From NCBI GenBank assembly GCA_004764695.1, contig SMSO01000031.1:6133261-6197260 (forward strand): 64,000 bases of DNA, given 5' to 3'. The stretch is from Schizochytrium sp. TIO01. Lineage: Eukaryota; Sar; Bigyra; Thraustochytrida; Thraustochytriidae. How positions within the stretch are numbered: position 1 is the stretch's first letter; every line of letters begins with the position of its first letter. This document shows, piece after piece, positions 59,472-64,000 of the stretch. The notes beneath the pieces were generated by a model. That model saw only the letters and a program-made list of their open reading frames with translations. It was not told the origin of the DNA and made no database searches. The translations under genes were made by a program, and so were the position numbers.

Positions 59472-59716
59472 TCGGGTATTCTTCCCGGCTTTATTAAATG
59501 AATCACATTTCTCTCTTTTGTCAGTTTTGAACCATCATTTTTATTTTTTGGAGGGTAAATTATGGCATAAAATCACTCCCCCCTATTCTCTCTCTTTTCC
59601 AGGCGTCATCGTGACTATCCGCTAAGCGTCTGCAGGGGAATCCACAGACCAGTATTACCGTAGATCAAAAACAAAAGATTCACAACATTAAAAATAAAGA
59701 AACTGGCTTATAATTT
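59472..59716. other. Short convergent intergenic region
   Basis: About 245 bp between the PPR stop and the scaffold stop, AT-rich and without repeats. Confidence 0.5.
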
Positions 59717-62700
59717 TTAGACAGACTTTCCGTATTTCTTTTCAAGTTTGTCTAAGAGAACCTGCTCGCGGCCAGCAAAGGTTCGCATAATTTTATCCAT
59801 AGAATCGAGCTTCTCAGGATTGTATTTTGCATAGAATGCCTCTACCTTCGCTCGAACCTCTTCAACGCTCAGAACATCGTTATCACCATCGTGTTCTTCT
59901 ACATCATTGTTCACAACCTGCGCTGCGGCCTCGGCAGACGTTGGTGGAACAGTCGGCGTGGAGGTGACATCACCGGCAGCAGATACTCCTGCGGACACCC
60001 CTACTGTGTCTTGTTCATCATTGTGTTCACTCATGTCACTTTTCGGAACTGTCACCGAGTCACGCTTTCGTGGAATAGGCGGAGGCGGTCCTGGTACAGG
60101 AGGGAGCTCTCGTTCCTCCTCCTCGCTCACTACTGCAGCAGATTGGGGCGCAGGGACCGGTGGAAGCTGACGCTCCACTTCTTTTACGGGTTTTGGTACA
60201 CTAGGAGCTGCGGACGGAGCAGGGGGTACTGGCGGTGCAGCAAACTTTTGTGAAAACCTCATACTACCAGAGCGAAATGACCCAGACGCAAATGTCTTAG
60301 CACTCCCACCCGAAGTGGAGTGCTGTGACTTTGGAAATCCGCACTGGCAGGTATTAAATGTTGCAGCAGTCATGTCCAGACGGAAATTATCACAAGGACC
60401 GTCACCCGGTGCAGTACTTTCAGTCATGATAGTTTTCTCACTGCCGTGCTCACGGTTCTTCATCTGGCGGCGCTCCAATAGGGCTCGCATCTCATCGTTA
60501 GCACCAAGAACAGGAATTCCAGACATATATTTGCGGGAAGCCACCGAAGGTGTGCTGTGGGGCGAAGCATCGCTCTCTAGATAAGTACCCGGCGTCACTT
60601 CCAGTATCCTCATGATCTCCTCCCTTTGCAGATCCGTGCGATGTCCCAGCCGCAGCTGCAGCAAGAGCTTCACGTTCGCGTCTGGCGCGCTCTTCTTGAC
60701 GGGCAAAACGTTCCTGTCGTTCCAGCTCTAACCGCTCTTCTTCAGTCATCTCAGGAGATGCATCGCTTGCTGCATCGTCTTCTCTCTCAACGATCGCATT
60801 TTCTTCCTCTTCGCCGACAGCTTCAACAGCATTAGCATCAACACTAATATCACCCGAACTCTTGCCAGCAGACTTTGTCTTCGCCTTCGCGATTGCTACA
60901 TCGTCTTCTTCATCCGTCATATCAGCGTCCTCTGCATTATGGTGTACTGATGCAGCTGGCGGGGCGCTAGGCTCGTCAAGATCTTGTTCTGCATCCTCAA
61001 CGTCGCTCAAAGCTGCTGCAGAATATACAGGCTTTGAAGCTGCGGGAGGCGGTGGCGGTGGCGGTGCCGGCGCGTTTGAACTTTTAGCATTATTTGAAGC
61101 TTGTTTGGATGCCATTGAGGAGTCATAGATCACTTCACCTTCTTCGTACTCGGATTCCTCATCATCATCCTCGTCATCCTGTGAAAAACGACGAGCTGAG
61201 CTCACTTCGCTATCCCCTGCCTCGTCATCTGTAATTTCCACAATTTCTTCAACAACTTGCGGTTGAGCATGAACGTCGCTATTCACTTCATCTGCAGCTA
61301 CAAGATCATCTTCACGAGTTGGTAGAGGAGGTGGAGGAGGCGGTGGCTGCTGAGCGGAATTTGAAATGTCAATACCGGTATCAGAGAACTTTCGCTCACT
61401 GTTATTTGTTTCCAGACTCATCCTTGCTGAGTTGCGGCTTGGCAATGGCGGAGGAGGTCCAGGCATTTTAGATGGCGGAGCCACAACTTCTGATTCATCA
61501 TCTCCAGCTTCGTAGTCACTCTCTGCAGGTGTAGGAGTCCTTGCCGGAAGAGGCGGAGGCGGCGGGGGTGGCGCCTTCACTGCAGAGTTCGTCGTAGCAG
61601 GCGAGAGTTCGTCGTCAGACTGTACATCAGAGGCCTCCTGAGAGCTCACTTGCTTAGGCGGAGGAGGTGGTGGCATCAGAGTTGCTCCAGAACTCGCCGC
61701 AGGTTTGTGCATTTCCTCCTCTTGGTCAGGATGTAGTTGGTCCTTGGCATCAATGCCTCGAGACGAAGCCGCCTTACGTACACGGAGTTTCTGCATCGCA
61801 GCCATCGCCAAGGCCGCTGCAGCTGCAGAATTAGTGGAGTTTCGTTTTTCTGAATACGAAAGTGACTGCGATTGGGAGCTTGCTTCCTCGTCGAAGTCCT
61901 CTTCGTCAGCTTCATGGCCACCGTCTCGAGGTGAAGATGTCACCGCTGGGGCTGCCAATTTGGCCTCGTTCGCCAGAGTTTTGAGCTTTTTCTTAGTCAT
62001 ATAGTCAAGGTTTCCCCAGACCTCGTCAGAGCAACCTTGAGTATCTAGTTTGGCCAAATCAGTGTACTCTTCAACGCCGCACGCAAGAAGGTCTTCATGA
62101 AGGCTTTCCAATCGACGTGCGCGAAGGGCAGACTTGAGACTTTTGTAAATAACATGGTTTTCGCTGCTCGGGCTGGCAGGTACCTCATCTACCATTAGCG
62201 AAGGCCGCCCAGGGAGTCGAATACTATCGCGTAAACGAGCTTCCTCTTCTGGATCAATGTTCAGGTTGCGACCTGCAATTGGCTCTTCACTGTCCTCTTC
62301 TGTTGCGTCTTCGTAGGCGCTAGCGACAGAATTATCTACCATGCTCTCGACATCTGCAGCAGCACCTGAAGCAGTGCTACGTACAGAAGATCGATTTGAT
62401 GGCAAAGATTGACGCTTGGGTGGTGGTGGTGGTGGTCCGGGTGCTGCTGCTACTGCTGGTGGGGCTGGAGGCGCTGGCGGAGCACTAGGCTCGTTATAGC
62501 CTTGATCGTAGTCATCTTGTTGCTGGTTTGTCTCAGCCCTGAGCGAATCGATCGTGTTCACACCCTGCAGACCTCCCAATCCAGTGCAGCATCCATATTT
62601 CTGCAGAAGACCATTATCAAGGCGCTGCAGACCAGATTTGCGGACGAACTCCATAATCTTGTTCATGCTTGTGAGCTTTGAAGGCTCATAGATTTCATAA

Positions 62701-63137
62701 AATTGTTCGAGCTTGAGGCGGACCTGGTTTTCAGGCACTCCGTCAATTTGGGCGTGGCCACCATAAGAATCTCCAGCACCCATGTCCAGCTCATCAAAAT
62801 CCTCGCTTTCTACGACAGGTCCAGCATTGGCAGTCGTACGTTGAGGTCTAGGAGGCGGAGGGGGGTTGCTGTCACTATTTGCTCCGGCACCTTGGCCATG
62901 CGGAGGTGGAGGCGGTGGAGGTGTACGAGGTTCATCAGCGGTGTAATCAGGCGCTGCATATGGCACATCCGTATCTTCCGTAAAATGGTCATCCGAGGCA
63001 ACATCAGTGGCTGCGGCATCCTGAATGATGTCTTGATCCTGGGCTTGATCAAGCTGCTCTTGGTCCTGGTCAGTCTGCTCCGACTTGCCCTTGTCCTTCT
63101 TGCGGCTCTTGGCCTTGAGTTTGCTGAAAAAACCCAT
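59717..63137 (-). CDS. Proline-rich scaffold with SAM-like domain and duplicated end module, one +1 break
   Basis: Two minus frames form one gene of about 1139 codons. The first starts at ATG 63137 (MGFFSKLKAKSRKK, a basic start that may touch membranes). The second is open to 59717. Removing one base of the CCC at about 60588-60590 joins them as DTGSDAGTYLESDASPHS, so a single extra base is the simplest cause. The layout starts with an acidic N-terminus. Module 1 (about residues 134-182) reads LEQFYEIYEPSKLTSMNKIM and ends QKYG. Then come several runs of 5-8 prolines followed by LP-S/T-R, typical ligands of SH3 or profilin. A SAM-like helical segment is at about 330-393 (LKSALRARRLESLHEDLLAC). 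Long acidic and serine-rich linkers and a coiled, Arg/Glu-rich stretch follow. A second copy of the module ends the protein (VEAFYAKYNPEKLDSMDKIM, ending KYGKSV). A cytoskeletal or signalling adaptor is likely, by inference. Confidence 0.82.
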
Positions 63138-63749
63138 TTCCAAGATCGCTAAATCTCACAGCTCTCCCCGCTTTCAGCCCCAATTTCGCACCACGTCTCA
63201 GCTGTGTCCACAGATTCCGTCACAAAGCCCAAGATTTGCGTAGCTCTTCGCAAAGCTCGTCAGAATCCCAAAGATATTCCAAGCCTCTGAGTCTCTTTAC
63301 AGCCTAGACTCCTGAGGACGCAGCAATGAGAAAGCCCTAGCGAACCCGCCTGCGAGCGATCCCAACACGCACTTGCAGCTTGTTTCGCCAAAGACCGCTC
63401 AAAAGGAAGCTTGCACGATGCCGCCGTCAGCGCCAGGCACCGGCCAGCGAGAGGTAGTCTGCAAGCCTCTTTCGCGACGGGGTTTGTTTCCCATCTCGCT
63501 CTTCAGCAAGAGCAAACGAAGCCGGAGCGCGTCGGCGAATCTACCCCTCTCCAAATACGCCGACACTCATTCAAGGCCCCCTTCACCAAGCGAAAACCCT
63601 CCGCACGTACCTGCAGAATGAGGGGTATGGCACAACTCCATGCGGAGATAACTCGCCGAAATATATAGATACAGCTACGAAGCAAGCAAAATATGATATG
63701 ATACACAAATTTAGGATCGTGAGACTTGGACTTAATTTCAAGAGCAGGT

Positions 63750-63957
63750 TTATTTATGCACGGGCCCTGCAATCGGTATCGAAACAGCAGTGTCGTCAGC
63801 ACGGCGGTTCGGGTGGCGCAGAGGTACCTCCTGCTGTGTAGAGAAGCTCTGTGGAGCCCTGGAGCTGCTGTTGGTCTTCTTCGCTGTTTCCCAAGCGCGC
63901 TTATTTTGTTCGTCGTGTCTTTTGTCTTCAAGATTGTAATTTATTTTCTTTGTACAA
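63750..63957 (-). CDS. Possible terminal exon of a gene continuing beyond the window
   Basis: A minus-strand frame ends at 63750 and reads NYNLEDKRHDEQNKRAWETA, then a serine- and proline-containing hydrophilic tail ending IPIAGPVHK. Directly upstream is a T-rich run made by the AAACAAAG repeat, followed by GTACAAAG, which could serve as a 3' splice site. No ATG lies in a suitable place. The composition is protein-like, but the short length and lack of motifs leave it uncertain. Confidence 0.25.
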
Positions 63958-63994
63958 ACAAAGAAACAAAGAAACAAAGAAACAAAGAAACAAA
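63954..63994. repeat. (AAACAAAG)n 8-bp repeat
   Basis: Five units of AAACAAAG at the right end of the window; the array may continue beyond it. Confidence 0.88.
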
Positions 63995-64000
63995 GTGGAA

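Larger units (their letters stand above)
63138..64000. other. 5' flank of the scaffold gene and window end
   Basis: The first 500 bp are GC-rich and probably contain the scaffold promoter. The plus frames at 63373-63668 have no ATG-led motif-bearing product. The end holds a possible terminal exon and an 8-bp repeat, listed separately. Confidence 0.4.

Noticed and set aside
60575-60610. 22- or 34-nt introns joining the scaffold frames
   Set aside because: GT...AG pairs of the right length exist but would be exceptionally short, and the one-base explanation gives a smoother protein.
63503-63931. 142-codon minus frame at the right end
   Set aside because: Non-ATG start and unnatural composition; the overlapping frame ending at 63750 looks more protein-like.

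Overview
The window looks like nuclear DNA of a flagellated, carotenoid-metabolising unicellular eukaryote. Its clear genes are eukaryotic: IFT122 of the intraflagellar transport A complex, a formate-tetrahydrofolate ligase with a mitochondrial-type leader, a pentatricopeptide (PPR) protein, a TMTC-like membrane protein, an MscS-like channel, a carotenoid oxygenase and a proline-rich scaffold. Most are single uninterrupted reading frames, each with its own flanks and no operon-like packing. Intron-poor long genes, His/Gln/Ser runs, a carotenoid cleavage enzyme and a flagellar gene together suggest a stramenopile of the labyrinthulomycete (thraustochytrid) kind. That is an inference; the sequence alone does not prove the lineage.

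Layout. From 1 to about 19 kb the DNA is AT-rich and has no long reading frame. It holds short protein-like segments, some with good splice signals (5153-5304, 14360-14550 and 16644-16919 on the minus strand), and many copies of TACCTACC/GGTAGGTA. I read this as split genes with small exons, possibly decayed, that cannot be assembled by eye. From 20.1 to 22.2 kb lies a putative transcription factor gene broken by a +1 shift. From 22.7 to 25.3 kb is a minus-strand series of protein-like segments with a TACTAAC branch-point-like motif. At 26.3-28.1 kb is the MscS-like channel (minus) and at 29.4-30.2 kb a small membrane protein (plus). From 30.2 to 41.4 kb is an 11 kb stretch without a convincing gene, full of 4-, 5-, 8- and 10-bp tandem repeats, including arrays of about 380 and 235 bp. 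From 41.4 to 63.1 kb is the dense part: formate-THF ligase (+), IFT122 (-), TMTC-like (+), carotenoid oxygenase (-), PPR protein (+) and proline-rich scaffold (-).

The genes do not form one pathway. IFT122 points to cilia/flagella, formate-THF ligase to one-carbon metabolism, the PPR protein to organelle RNA handling, the carotenoid oxygenase to apocarotenoid or retinal-type products, TMTC-like to protein O-mannosylation in the ER, and MscS to osmotic or organelle membrane tension. Two genes (the putative transcription factor and the scaffold) each carry one extra base in a short homopolymer run that splits an otherwise continuous frame. I found no CRISPR array, insertion sequence, rRNA or convincing tRNA. 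I cannot point to a clear new system. The strongest leads are the paired +1 breaks, the duplicated end module of the scaffold, the Cys-rich insert in the PPR protein, the altered acidic pair in the TMTC-like protein and the GTAGGTA-type splice-like motif.
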